A stretch of 64,000 bases of DNA. Source: JACVRW01 sp963820315. GTDB lineage: Bacteria; Actinomycetota; Thermoleophilia; Solirubrobacterales; Thermoleophilaceae. A program made the position numbers and the translations under genes. Below the pieces are notes generated by a model. It was not told the origin of the DNA, did not search any database, and worked only from the letters and a program-made list of their open reading frames with translations. The stretch lies in NCBI GenBank assembly GCA_963820315.1, contig CAWFZK010000025.1, forward strand, positions 1 to 64,000, given 5' to 3'. Shown here in pieces: positions 39,970 to 48,673 of this stretch (its first letter is position 1; each line of letters opens with the position of its first letter).

Positions 39970-40697
39970 GCACCGAGGTCACAGGAGAGGCGCCTGCGCG
40001 CAAGGAGAAGGCGCTGACGATCGGCGCCGTCTGCAAGCAGCTGGAGCGCGAGTTCCCGGACATCTCGATCTCGAAGATCCGCTACCTCGAGGACCAGAAG
40101 CTGCTCGCTCCGCGGCGCACGCCGGGCGGCTACCGGCTCTACGCGGCCGCCGACGTGGACCGGCTGCGGACGATCCTGCGCCTGCAGCGGGACGAGTTCC
40201 TGCCGCTGCGCGTGATCCGCCAGGAGCTCGCCGCCGGCCGTGCCGACAGCGAGGTCGCCCAGCCCACCGGCCCGGACCCGCGCTCGCTGCGGCGCTCGAC
40301 CTTCGCGCTGCGTGGCCCAGGCTCGCTCTACCGGCTCGAGGAGGTGCTCGAGGACACCGGCGCGGACCGATCGCTCGTCAAGGAGCTCGAGGACTTCGGC
40401 GTCATCAAGGGCGAGCGCCACGAGGGCGAGACCCTGTACGACGACACCGAGCGCGAGATCGTGCGGGCGGTGACGGAGCTGAAGCGCTTCGGCGTCGGCG
40501 GCCGCAACCTGCGCGTCTTCCGCACTTCGGCGGACCGCGAGGCGGCCCTGCTGGAGCAGATCCTGGCGCCGGCGCTGCGCTCGCGGAACCCGGAGCGGCG
40601 CAAGGAGGCGGTCGAGGCGCTCGAGAACCTGGCGGCGATCGCCTCGCATCTCAAGCACCTCCTGCTCGTGCGTGACCTGCGCAAGCTCGCCCGCTGA
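39966..40697 (+). CDS. MerR-family transcriptional regulator, FtsR-like
   Basis: 243 residues, TTG start overlapping the FHA gene stop. The N-terminal winged HTH reads LTIGAVCKQLEREFPDISISKIRYLEDQKLLAPRRTPGGYRLYAAADVDRLRTIL. The EFPDISISKIRYLEDQ segment is distinctive of the actinobacterial FtsR group, which activates ftsZ in Corynebacterium. The C-terminal part has a second predicted helical domain (LVKELEDFGVIKGERHEGETLYDDTEREIV). No cofactor-binding Cys is evident. The operator-like repeat at 39166-39178 is a candidate target. Confidence 0.85.
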   Translation: MSTEVTGEAPARKEKALTIGAVCKQLEREFPDISISKIRYLEDQKLLAPRRTPGGYRLYAAADVDRLRTILRLQRDEFLPLRVIRQELAAGRADSEVAQPTGPDPRSLRRSTFALRGPGSLYRLEEVLEDTGADRSLVKELEDFGVIKGERHEGETLYDDTEREIVRAVTELKRFGVGGRNLRVFRTSADREAALLEQILAPALRSRNPERRKEAVEALENLAAIASHLKHLLLVRDLRKLAR

Positions 40698-40704
40698 GCG
40701 CGCC

Positions 40705-41226
40705 GTGCGGCTGGAGGACTACATCGAGGACATCCCCGACTTCCCGAAGCCGGGGATCGTCTTCAAGGACATCACGCCGCTGTTCCTCGACCCTGAGGCG
40801 CTGCGCTTCGCGATCGGCGAGCTCGCTGACTACGCCCGCGCGCTGTCGGTCGACTACGTCGTCTCGGCCGAGGCGCGCGGCTTCGTGCTCGGCGCGGCGG
40901 TCGCGGCGGCCGCGGACGCGGGCTTCATCCTCGCGCGCAAGCCCGGCAAGCTGCCGCGCGAGATCTCGTCCGTCGAATACGAGCTCGAGTATGGGGTGGA
41001 TGCGCTCGAGATGCACGCCGACGCGGTCCGGGACGGGGCGCGCGTGCTCGTCCACGACGACCTGCTCGCGACCGGCGGCACCGCCGGCGCCCTGTGCGGC
41101 CTGGTGGAGCAGGCGGGCGGCGTCGTGGCAGGATGCGCCTTTGTGATCGAGCTGGCCTTCCTCAAAGGGCGCGAGCGGCTCAGCGGGTACGACGTCAGGT
41201 CCCTCGTCGTCTACGACTCCGAGTGA
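40705..41226 (+). CDS. apt: adenine phosphoribosyltransferase
   Basis: Type I phosphoribosyltransferase of 173 residues salvaging adenine to AMP with PRPP. The N-terminal YIEDIPDFPKPGIVFKDITPLF is the Apt signature; EARGFVLGAAVA and ARKPGKLPREISSVEYELEYG follow; the PRPP loop reads VLVHDDLLATGGTAGAL, with His where most have Asp before DD. Start GTG 40705, 7 bases after ftsR. In many bacteria apt is next to relA, which is absent here. Confidence 0.92.
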   Translation: MRLEDYIEDIPDFPKPGIVFKDITPLFLDPEALRFAIGELADYARALSVDYVVSAEARGFVLGAAVAAAADAGFILARKPGKLPREISSVEYELEYGVDALEMHADAVRDGARVLVHDDLLATGGTAGALCGLVEQAGGVVAGCAFVIELAFLKGRERLSGYDVRSLVVYDSE

Positions 41227-41666
41227 TCGTGCGGCGTGAGACGGTCGTCTCGGCGCCGCCCGAGGAGGTCTGGCGCGTGGTCAGCGACCCCGCCCGGCTC
41301 CCGGCCTGGTGGCCGAGCGTGTCGCGCGTCGAGGACGCCTCGCCCGACGCTTGGACCAAGGTGCTGATGTCTCCGGGCGGAAAGGCGGTGCGGGCCGACT
41401 ACACGCGCGTCGAGGCGGAGGAGCCGGTGCGACTCGTTTGGAGGCACGAGGTCGCGGAATCGCCCTTCGAGCGGATCCTGTCGGCGTCGACCACGGAGAT
41501 CATCCTGGAACCGCGCGACGGCGGCACGCTCGTGCGCCTCGCGATCGAGCACCGTCCGCGCGGCTGGGCGCGCTTCAGCCCCTTCCAGATGCGCGCCGCC
41601 GCGACGCGGCAGGTGGCGGGCGCGCTCGACGGCCTGACGGAGCTGCTCGGCGGGGAGGGCGGCTGA
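41223..41666 (+). CDS. SRPBCC (START-like) family protein
   Basis: 147 residues with the polyketide-cyclase/START-like pattern: N-terminal strand RRETVVSAPPEEVWRVVSDPARLPAWWPSVSRVE, central LVWRHEVAESPFERILSAST, strands IILEPRDGGTLVRLAIEH and a long C-terminal helix (QMRAAATRQVAGALDGLTELL). The family binds hydrophobic ligands in a helix-grip pocket. GTG 41223 overlaps the apt stop. Its coupling to the FAD oxidase (TGATG) suggests a joint role in lipid chemistry, which is inference. Confidence 0.8.
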   Translation: MIVRRETVVSAPPEEVWRVVSDPARLPAWWPSVSRVEDASPDAWTKVLMSPGGKAVRADYTRVEAEEPVRLVWRHEVAESPFERILSASTTEIILEPRDGGTLVRLAIEHRPRGWARFSPFQMRAAATRQVAGALDGLTELLGGEGG

Positions 41667-43291
41667 TGCGCTGGTGGGGCTGGGGCGAGGACGGCCACGA
41701 CGTGGAGCTGCCCGAGACCGCGAGCTTCCTGCTCGAGACGCAGCTCGGCGTGCCCGCCGGCCGGCGGCTCCCGCCGGTGACGCTCGAGGAGGTGCGCCTG
41801 CCCGAGCCGCGGCTGCCGGCTCGGCTTCGTGACCGCCTCAGGGACCTGCTGGGGGCCGACAACGTGCGCGACGATCGCGAGGCGCGCGTCACCCACGCAC
41901 TCGGGCGCTCCTACCCGGACCTGATCAGGCTGCGCTCGGGCGACGTCTCGAACGCGCCCGACGTGGTGGCCCGGCCCGGCTCCGCCGAACAGGTAGCCGC
42001 CGTGCTCGCCGCCTGCGCCGCGGAGCGCGCAGCCGTCGTGCCGTTCGGCGGCGGCACGAGCGTGGTCGGCGGGGTCGAGCCGCTTGCGGACGGGTTCGCG
42101 GGAGCGGTCTCACTCGACCTCGGCCGCCTCAACGAGGTCGCCGGGATCGACAAGACGTCGCTGACCGCGCGGCTCGGCGCGGGGATGCTCGGCCCGGAGG
42201 TCGAGCGGCGGCTGGGGGAGGAGGGGCTCACGCTCGGGCACTTCCCGCAGTCGTTCGAGTACTCGACGGTGGGTGGTTGGGTGGCGACGCGCTCGGCAGG
42301 CCAGGCTTCGAGCGGCTACGGCCGCATCGACGAGCTCGTCGAGGGACTGCGCTTCGTCGCCCCGGCGGGCGAGCTGAGCATGCGCGAACGGCCCGCCAGC
42401 GCGGCGGGGCCGGAGCTGCGTGAGCTGCTCGTGGGCTCCGAGGGCGTGCTCGGCGTCGTCTGCGATGCCACGCTGCGCGTCCGGCCGGCGCCGCAGCAGC
42501 GTCGCTACGAAGGTTGGTCGTTCCGCAGCTTCGCCGAGGGCTGCGAGGCCCTGCGGGTGCTCGTGCAGGCGGATGCGACGCCCGACGTGGTGCGTCTCTC
42601 GGACGAGGCCGAGACGGGCCTCAGCTTTGCGGCGGCGCCGCCCGGCGGGCGCGCCGAGCGCGTCGTCAAGCGCTATCTGCGCATGGCCGGCCACGAGCGT
42701 GGCTGTCTCGCGATCGTCGGCTTCGAGGGTGACGAGGAGGACGTCGAGCGGCGCCGGCTGCGCGCAGCCGCCCTGCTCCGCGGAGGGGGCGGCCTCTCCC
42801 TCGGTCGCCGGCCCGGCGAGGCCTGGCTGCGCGCCCGCTTCATGGGGCCCTATCTGCGCGACGAGCTGCTGGGCCGCGGCGTCCTCGTCGACACGCTCGA
42901 GACCGCCACGTCCTGGAGCAACCTGCCGGCGCTGTACGAGGCGGTCGGTGCGGCGCTCCGGCGCACGCTCGGTTCGACCTCGCTCGTGACGTGCCATGTC
43001 TCGCACCTCTACCGCTCGGGCGCCTCGCTCTACTTCACGTTCTTCGCCGGTCAAGCCGACGATGCGCTGGGCCAGTGGCGTGCCGCCAAGGAGGCCGCCT
43101 CGCAGTCGATCGTCGAGGGCGGCGGGACGATCACCCACCACCACGGCGTGGGCCGTGACCACCTGCCCTGGATGCGCGCGGAGGTCGGCGAGCTCGGCCT
43201 CGAGCTCCTGCGTGGGGCCAAGGAGCGCCTCGATCCGACCGGGGTCATGAACCCAGGGAAGCTCGTAACTGACGGGTCGCCCCTGTCTTGA
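41666..43291 (+). CDS. FAD-binding oxidase, alkyl-DHAP synthase-like
   Basis: Protein of 541 residues of the VAO/PCMH flavin family, closest in layout to alkyldihydroxyacetonephosphate synthase. N-terminal LGRSYPDLIRLRSGD and PDVVARPGSAEQVAAVL lead into the FAD site VVPFGGGTSVVGG and the FPQSFEYSTVGGWVATRSAGQ segment; the C-terminal end carries GGTITHHHGVGRDHLPWM, the His motif of the family, and LDPTGVMNPGKL. If the assignment holds it would make ether lipids; a D-lactate/glycolate-type dehydrogenase is the alternative. Confidence 0.82.
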   Translation: MRWWGWGEDGHDVELPETASFLLETQLGVPAGRRLPPVTLEEVRLPEPRLPARLRDRLRDLLGADNVRDDREARVTHALGRSYPDLIRLRSGDVSNAPDVVARPGSAEQVAAVLAACAAERAAVVPFGGGTSVVGGVEPLADGFAGAVSLDLGRLNEVAGIDKTSLTARLGAGMLGPEVERRLGEEGLTLGHFPQSFEYSTVGGWVATRSAGQASSGYGRIDELVEGLRFVAPAGELSMRERPASAAGPELRELLVGSEGVLGVVCDATLRVRPAPQQRRYEGWSFRSFAEGCEALRVLVQADATPDVVRLSDEAETGLSFAAAPPGGRAERVVKRYLRMAGHERGCLAIVGFEGDEEDVERRRLRAAALLRGGGGLSLGRRPGEAWLRARFMGPYLRDELLGRGVLVDTLETATSWSNLPALYEAVGAALRRTLGSTSLVTCHVSHLYRSGASLYFTFFAGQADDALGQWRAAKEAASQSIVEGGGTITHHHGVGRDHLPWMRAEVGELGLELLRGAKERLDPTGVMNPGKLVTDGSPLS

Positions 43292-43294
43292 GGG

Positions 43295-44275
43295 CTAGCC
43301 GCCGGGGGGAGCCAGGACGGACTGACCGAGCACCGCGGTCTTCTGGTCTCCCTGCGGCTGCGCCGCCCGCAGCGTCGGCATGCGCCCGCGCAACACCGAG
43401 TCACCCGAGTGCGTGCGCTGCTTGTCGAGCGGCTCCCGTGAGATGTCGATGAAGCGGTACTGCTCGAAGTCGGCGGGCAGTGTGCCGATCGCCTGGTAGT
43501 TGCCCTGCTGGTCGGTGACCTGGCCGCCGAGCGTCCTTGCGTCGCCCTGGTCGTTGTAGAGCCAGACCTCATAGGCCTCGCGCTGGCCGCTCGGCTCGAG
43601 CCGGGCGGCCTGGACGAGCAGCTGGCGCCTGCCGTTCTGCTCGACCACGATCGCGATGCCGGCCGGCGCTCCGGTCGTCTGCGCGGGCGTGTTCTGACCG
43701 TCGCCGGCGCCGGCCGCAGCCTGCTCGGCCGCGGGCTCCGGCTCGTCGTCGTCCCCTGTGAGGACGCCGATCGGCCACAGCAGCACGGCCACGAGCGCCA
43801 GCGCGGCCAGCGCGCCACCGGCGGCCAGCAACCTGCGCCGCCTGACGGCGGGATCGGTGGCCGGGGCCAGCCCGGACCCCGCCGGAGCCTTCGCGGCCGC
43901 TGAGGCGCGGCGCCCGCGCTCGCCCTCCGGGACCGACGGCATCGAGCCGTTCGGGTACAGGCCCTCCAGCGAGTCGAGCAGCGAGCGCGTCCAGCTCCGC
44001 GCCGCCTCGGAGCGGCGCAGGTGGCCCTTCGTGGCCGAGGCCTCCGGGCCCGCCTGCTGCCCGAGCACGTAGTCAGCGAGCTGGCCGCGCCAGTCCTCCT
44101 CGACTGCGCGCACGCTCACCGGCGCCAGCTCGACGAGCGCGTCGCGCGCCAGCTCGCGCACGCGCGGCTCGGGCACGCCGAGCAGCTCGGAGAGCTCCGC
44201 GTAGGTCTTCCCCTGCTGCAGAACGAGCTCCACGATCGCCCGCTGCTCGGCGGAGAGCTGGTCAAAGGTGGCCAT
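43295..44275 (-). CDS. HTH (sigma region 4-like) and RskA-type anti-sigma domain membrane protein
   Basis: The 326-residue protein begins with a sigma-region-4-like HTH (LSAEQRAIVELVLQQGKTYAELSELLGVPEPRVRELARDAL), without sigma region 2. A Pro/Ala-rich linker, one membrane helix (about residues 149-167, LLAAGGALAALALVAVLLWPIG), an acidic spacer and an extracytoplasmic RskA-like beta domain (REAYEVWLYNDQGDARTLGGQV, ADFEQYRFIDISREPLD) follow. This is the layout of an anti-sigma factor whose cytoplasmic part has an HTH. The rseP-type protease at 32398 is a possible processor; the target sigma is not present. Confidence 0.7.
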   Translation of the reverse strand: MATFDQLSAEQRAIVELVLQQGKTYAELSELLGVPEPRVRELARDALVELAPVSVRAVEEDWRGQLADYVLGQQAGPEASATKGHLRRSEAARSWTRSLLDSLEGLYPNGSMPSVPEGERGRRASAAAKAPAGSGLAPATDPAVRRRRLLAAGGALAALALVAVLLWPIGVLTGDDDEPEPAAEQAAAGAGDGQNTPAQTTGAPAGIAIVVEQNGRRQLLVQAARLEPSGQREAYEVWLYNDQGDARTLGGQVTDQQGNYQAIGTLPADFEQYRFIDISREPLDKQRTHSGDSVLRGRMPTLRAAQPQGDQKTAVLGQSVLAPPGG

Positions 44276-44306
44276 GAGCAGGGGGAACTGTAGTGTGCCC
44301 GCCTCG

Positions 44307-44714
44307 ATGGACTCGCCGCTTGGCAGCTACCCCGCGCCGGGGACGCTCGACGACGTGCTGGGCTTCGAGCTGCTCGAGCTGAGCGCCGAGCACGTGCGCG
44401 CGCAGTTCGCCGTCGAGCCGCGCGTGACGCAGCCATTCGGGCTCGTTCACGGCGGCGCATACGCGGCGCTCGCCGAGTCGATGGTCTCGATGGCCACCCA
44501 CACGGCGGTCGAGCGACGCGGCATGCTCGCCGTGGGCCAGTCGAACAGCACCACCTTTCTGCGCCCGGTCACCGGCGGCCAGGTGCACGCGGAGGGCGTG
44601 GCGATCCATCGCGGACGCACGACCTGGATCTGGGACGTGCGCTTCACCGACGACGACGAGCGTCTCTGCGCCATCACCCGCATGACGATGGCGGTCCGGC
44701 CTCAGACGGGCTGA
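44307..44714 (+). CDS. PaaI-like hot-dog thioesterase
   Basis: 135 residues from ATG 44307 (a TAGTGT hexamer ends 10 bases upstream); an in-frame ATG at 44268 would overlap the divergent gene. The fold signature VTQPFGLVHGGAYAALAESMVSMATHTAV contains the HGG/A motif with the downstream Glu or Asp used by PaaI-type acyl-CoA thioesterases; QSNSTTFLRPVTGGQVHAEG follows. Likely substrate is an aromatic or medium-chain acyl-CoA. It overlaps the convergent cyclase gene by 13 bases. Confidence 0.85.
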   Translation: MDSPLGSYPAPGTLDDVLGFELLELSAEHVRAQFAVEPRVTQPFGLVHGGAYAALAESMVSMATHTAVERRGMLAVGQSNSTTFLRPVTGGQVHAEGVAIHRGRTTWIWDVRFTDDDERLCAITRMTMAVRPQTG

Positions 44715-46084
44715 CCGGGCTCCTCGAGCAGGTAGGCCAGGACCGGCCCCTCCTTGCCCTTCACGGTCACCTCGCCGAGCGAGCGGACGCTGGCGCCCGG
44801 CAGCGCGTGCAGCGTCGCCTCGCCGATCACGACACGGCCGGCGGGCGCCTCGGCCTGGAGCCGCGCCGCCAGGTTGACGGTGTCCCCGATCACCGTGTAG
44901 CTGCGCCCGCTCTCCGCGCCGAGCACGCCGACCATCGCCTCGCCGCTGTTGACCGCGGCCCGGAAGCGGGGCCAGCCGGGATGCTCGTCGGCCAGCCTGG
45001 ATGTCTCGCGCTGCACCTCGAGCGCCGCGTCAACCGCCTGCCGGGCGTGCTCGGGCTGGTCCCCGCGGGTGCCCCACGTGGCCATGATCGCGTCGCCGAC
45101 GAGGCGGTCGATCTCGCCGCCGTGGCGGTCGACGATCGGCGGGATCGCGATTCGGAGGTACTCGTTCAGCATCTCGGACACCTCGCGCGGATCGCGGCCC
45201 TCGGAGAAGCGCGTGAAGCCCTCGAGGTCCGCGAACAGCACGCTGACGTCGCGCTTGCCGGCGGCCGTCTCGTCCAGGTAGAGGTCGCTGAAGCGCTCCT
45301 CGCCCTCCTCGCGCCGGGCGCTCCAGGCGATCGCTCCGAAAGCGAGCAGCATCAGGATGTGCCACTCCCACCAGCTCGCGTGCCAGTTGCGCGCGAACGC
45401 GACCGCGATCATCGCCTCCGCGAGCAGCACGCACGCGCTCGCCACCGCGACCAGGATCGTGGAGCCGCTGCGAATGGCCATCGCCCCGTAGCGGAAGCCG
45501 GCGAACGCGTACAGCACCGTCGACACGGCCGCAGCGGCCACCAGGCCTCCGCTCGCGCGCTCCACCGGCGTCGGGTCGTCGAGCGGTGGCACCGAGCCGA
45601 GCGAGAGCGCCGCCCAGGCGGCCAGGAGCACCAGCACCCCGCCGCGCAGCACATGGGCGTTGCGGATCACCCACTGGGCCCGCTCGCGCGGGAGCGGCAG
45701 GGCTGAGGCGGCCGCGAACAGCGCCGCCAGCAGCAGCCCGACCGAGGTGGCGATCGTGAAGCCCTGGTTCGGCCCGTCGAGCAGCACACCCGGCGTGGCG
45801 AGCGCGTGCAGGGCGAGGAACCCGGCTGCGGACAGGAACGCCAGCGAGACCAGGAACAGGCGCGCGTCGGCGCGATGGAGGGCTATGCCGCTCGTCGACA
45901 GCGCCAGCCCCGCGCTCGTGACCGCGGCCGCGAGCACGAGCCAGAAATGCGACGGATGGTGCTCCCACATGCCGTCGGCCGACGGCGCCGCAAGCAGCAC
46001 CACGAGGCCGAGGAGCGGAACAGCGAGGGCCGCGAGCCAGACGAGCGACCGCTGATCGCGGCGCTCGCGAAAGGAGAGGCGCAC
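44702..46084 (-). CDS. membrane class III adenylate/guanylate cyclase
   Basis: 460 residues: six to seven membrane helices (about 15-255) followed by one cyclase catalytic domain. Metal aspartates are D286 (VLFADLEGFTRFS) and D331 (LVGDAIMATWGT); the ribose/transition-state residues are in VIGDTVNLAARLQAEA (N404, R408), with D401 at the adenine-specifying position. The usual adenine-binding Lys before the second Asp is Arg327 (IDRLVGD), so purine specificity is uncertain. The active site would form in a homodimer. GTG start. Confidence 0.88.
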   Translation of the reverse strand: MRLSFRERRDQRSLVWLAALAVPLLGLVVLLAAPSADGMWEHHPSHFWLVLAAAVTSAGLALSTSGIALHRADARLFLVSLAFLSAAGFLALHALATPGVLLDGPNQGFTIATSVGLLLAALFAAASALPLPRERAQWVIRNAHVLRGGVLVLLAAWAALSLGSVPPLDDPTPVERASGGLVAAAAVSTVLYAFAGFRYGAMAIRSGSTILVAVASACVLLAEAMIAVAFARNWHASWWEWHILMLLAFGAIAWSARREEGEERFSDLYLDETAAGKRDVSVLFADLEGFTRFSEGRDPREVSEMLNEYLRIAIPPIVDRHGGEIDRLVGDAIMATWGTRGDQPEHARQAVDAALEVQRETSRLADEHPGWPRFRAAVNSGEAMVGVLGAESGRSYTVIGDTVNLAARLQAEAPAGRVVIGEATLHALPGASVRSLGEVTVKGKEGPVLAYLLEEPGQPV

Positions 46085-46129
46085 GGCCTTGCGCGAGGGC
46101 GCGCCGCCCGCCGGAGCGATCGTCCCACG

Positions 46130-47911
46130 CTATCCCGGCGCCCGCAGCTCCTGCGTGACCCGGCTCACGTAGCGGTTGGTGATCGGGAGGCGCCGGTCGC
46201 GCCCGAACGCCTTGGTCGAGATCTTGATTCCCGGCGGCGCCTGACGGCGCTTGTACTCGGCGCGGTCGACCATCGCGATCACGCGCTCGACCTGGTCTGC
46301 CGGCAGCCCGCGTCGCACCAGCTCGACCGCGTCCAGGTCTTCCTCGATGTAACCCTCGAGCAGCTGGTCGAGCAGCTCGTAGGGCGGGAGGGAGTCGTCG
46401 TCGCGCTGCTCGTAGCGCAGCTCCGCGGACGGCGGCCGCTCGAGCACCGACCCGGGCACGAGCTCCCGGCCCGCCTGCTCGTTGCGCCAGCTCACGAGCC
46501 GGTAGACCCAGCCCTTGTAGACGTCCTTCAGCACGGCGAAGCCGCCCGCCATGTCCCCGTAGAGGGTCGCGTAGCCGACCGACATCTCGGACTTGTTGCC
46601 GGTCGTCAGGACGAGCCAGCCGAACTTGTTCGAGAGCGCCATCACCACGTTCCCGCGGATGCGCGCCTGCACGTTCTCCTCGGCGATGTCCGGTTCGGTG
46701 TCGGCGAAGGAGTCCGCGAGCATCTCGTCGTAGGCGCCCATGGCGTCCGCGATCGAGATCTCGCGGAAGTCGACGCCGAGGTTCTCGGCGATCGCGCGCG
46801 CGTCGGAGCGCGTTCCCTCACTCGAGTACGGCGAGGGCATCGAGACGCAGGTGACCCGCTCCGGTCCGAGCGCATCGGCGGCGAGCAGTGCCACGAGCGC
46901 CGAGTCGATCCCGCCCGAGAGCGCCACCAGCACGCGCTCGAAGCCGTTCTTCTCGACGTAGTCGCGCAGCCCGGTGCGCAGCGCCGCGTACACCTCCGCC
47001 TCGGGCTCGAGCGTGGGCGCGAGCTCGCCCGCCACGACGTCGCCCTCCGACTCGACGCTCACGCTGGCGAGCGTGAACACGGGCGGGTCGGCGACCGTCG
47101 CGGTGCGCCGCTGGCGGCGGACGTTGACGCGGTGGCGCGTGTCGCGCAGCCGCGCCGCCGCGACCTCGCGAGGATCGATCGTGCAGAAGCTGAGCGCCTC
47201 CTCGAACTGCGGGCAGCGCGTGAGCACCGTGCCGTCCTGGTCGATGGCGAGGCTGTGACCGTCGAAGACGAGCTCGTCCTGCCCGCCGACGGTGTTGACG
47301 AACACGACCGCGGCCAGGTAGTCGACCGAGCGCTGCACGAGCATGCGCTCACGCTGCTCCCCGTAGCCCGCCCGGTAGGGGGAGGCGGACAGGTTCACGA
47401 TCACCTGGGCGCCGCCGAGCGCCTCCGTCATCGCCGGCGGCCCCGGCTCCCAGATGTCCTCGCAGATGCTGATCCCGATCGGGATCCCGTTGAGCTCGAA
47501 GATCGCCGCCTCCGCGCCCGACTGGAAGTAGCGCTGCTCGTCGAAGACGCCGTAGTTCGGCAGATACATCTTCCGGTAGATCGCGACGACCTCGCCGTCC
47601 GCGAGCACGGCCGCCGCGTTGTAGACGTCCTCGGCGCGTTCCGGGAAGCCCACGAGCGCGACGATCCCATGGGTCTGCGCGGCGAGCTCCGCGAGCGCGT
47701 CCGCGCAGGCGTCGAGGAAGCTCGTCTTCAGGAGCAGGTCCTCAGGCGGGTAGCCGCTGAGCGTGAGCTCGGGGAACACCACGAGCCCGGCGCCGCCGTC
47801 GCGCGCCGCGCTCGTGTGCTCGGCGATGCGGCGCGCGTTGCCGGCGATGTCGCCGACGGTGGGGTTGATCTGGGCGAGCGCCACACGCAGGAGCTGCTGT
47901 TCGCGGGGCAT
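46130..47911 (-). CDS. nadE: glutamine-dependent NAD+ synthetase
   Basis: 593 residues with two domains. The N-terminal nitrilase-type glutaminase has Glu in VVFPELTLSGYPPEDLL, Lys in IYRKMYLPNYGVFDE and nucleophile Cys in IGISICEDIWEPG. The C-terminal ATP-dependent synthetase has the P-loop VALSGGIDSALVALLAADAL and STEG-like YSSEGTRSDARAIAENLG. It amidates deamido-NAD+. ATG 47911 has GGGAG 4 bases upstream and is preferred over the ATG at 47920. Confidence 0.94.
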   Translation of the reverse strand: MPREQQLLRVALAQINPTVGDIAGNARRIAEHTSAARDGGAGLVVFPELTLSGYPPEDLLLKTSFLDACADALAELAAQTHGIVALVGFPERAEDVYNAAAVLADGEVVAIYRKMYLPNYGVFDEQRYFQSGAEAAIFELNGIPIGISICEDIWEPGPPAMTEALGGAQVIVNLSASPYRAGYGEQRERMLVQRSVDYLAAVVFVNTVGGQDELVFDGHSLAIDQDGTVLTRCPQFEEALSFCTIDPREVAAARLRDTRHRVNVRRQRRTATVADPPVFTLASVSVESEGDVVAGELAPTLEPEAEVYAALRTGLRDYVEKNGFERVLVALSGGIDSALVALLAADALGPERVTCVSMPSPYSSEGTRSDARAIAENLGVDFREISIADAMGAYDEMLADSFADTEPDIAEENVQARIRGNVVMALSNKFGWLVLTTGNKSEMSVGYATLYGDMAGGFAVLKDVYKGWVYRLVSWRNEQAGRELVPGSVLERPPSAELRYEQRDDDSLPPYELLDQLLEGYIEEDLDAVELVRRGLPADQVERVIAMVDRAEYKRRQAPPGIKISTKAFGRDRRLPITNRYVSRVTQELRAPG

Positions 47912-47948
47912 GACTCCCATTATCGCGGCTGGCCTGCAGAATCCGCCT

Positions 47949-48350
47949 ATGCGCTACGTCCACACCAACATGCGCGTTCGCGACATCGACGCCTCGCTGC
48001 GCTTCTACGAGGCCCTCGGCTACGAGCGCCGCGGCAGGCTCCAGTTCGAAGGCGCCTACAACATCTACCTCGGCCTGCCGGGCGACGGCGACACGCTCGA
48101 GCTGACCGTCAATGAGGGGCACGACGAGTCCTACGACCTCGGCAGCGGCTACGGACACCTCGCGCTGTCGGTCGAGGACCTCGACGGGCTGCTCGCGAAG
48201 CTCGCGGCTCAGGGCATCGAGCCGGAGAAGCCCCCGTACCATCCCGGCGGCCGTGAGGAGTTCCGGATCTGCTTCGTGGCCGATCCGGACGGCTACAGGA
48301 TCGAGTTGATCGACGGCGACTTCGAGACGCCGCAGGACCCCGACCAATAG
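47949..48350 (+). CDS. glyoxalase/VOC-family protein, lactoylglutathione lyase-like
   Basis: 133 residues with two beta-alpha-beta-beta-beta repeats. The first reads HTNMRVRDIDASLRFYEALGYERR with the first metal His, and NIYLGLPGDGDTLELTVNEG supplies the first Glu. The second reads GYGHLALSVEDLDGLLAKLAAQG with the second His, and FVADPDGYRIELID with the second Glu. All four metal positions of glyoxalase I are thus present. Activity on methylglyoxal adducts is plausible; other VOC roles are possible. It is 8 bases upstream of the next gene. Confidence 0.82.
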   Translation: MRYVHTNMRVRDIDASLRFYEALGYERRGRLQFEGAYNIYLGLPGDGDTLELTVNEGHDESYDLGSGYGHLALSVEDLDGLLAKLAAQGIEPEKPPYHPGGREEFRICFVADPDGYRIELIDGDFETPQDPDQ

Positions 48351-48358
48351 GAGGAGCA

Positions 48359-48673
48359 ATGCTGTTCATGGTCCGCTTCGACATCCATCAGCCCGAGGGG
48401 ATGTCAACGCGCGAGTTCGTCGAGACCTGGGACCGTGAGGCCGACGCCGCCCTTGGCGCGATGGAGGCCGGCGTCGTGACCCATCTCTGGAAGGTCTCCG
48501 GGCAGCGCGTCGTGTTCGCGGTCATCGACCTGCCCGACCCTGAGTCCCTCGACCGGGCCCTGGCCGGCCTGCCGATCGTCCAGGAGCTGGGCGGCGGCGC
48601 CGAGACCGAGGCGTACCCGATCTACGACTACAGGACGTTCGCGGCCGATATGAAGGAGCAGCTGAAGGGCTAG
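48359..48673 (+). CDS. muconolactone isomerase-like protein
   Basis: 104 residues of the ferredoxin-like MIase family (MLFMVRFDIHQPEGMSTREFVETWDREADAALGAM, then VVFAVIDLPDPESLDRALAGLPI). In aromatic degradation the family isomerises muconolactone; no other catabolic gene is near, so the true role is open. Strong ribosome binding site TAGGAGGAG 4 bases before ATG. The stop shares CTAG with the convergent gene. Confidence 0.75.
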   Translation: MLFMVRFDIHQPEGMSTREFVETWDREADAALGAMEAGVVTHLWKVSGQRVVFAVIDLPDPESLDRALAGLPIVQELGGGAETEAYPIYDYRTFAADMKEQLKG

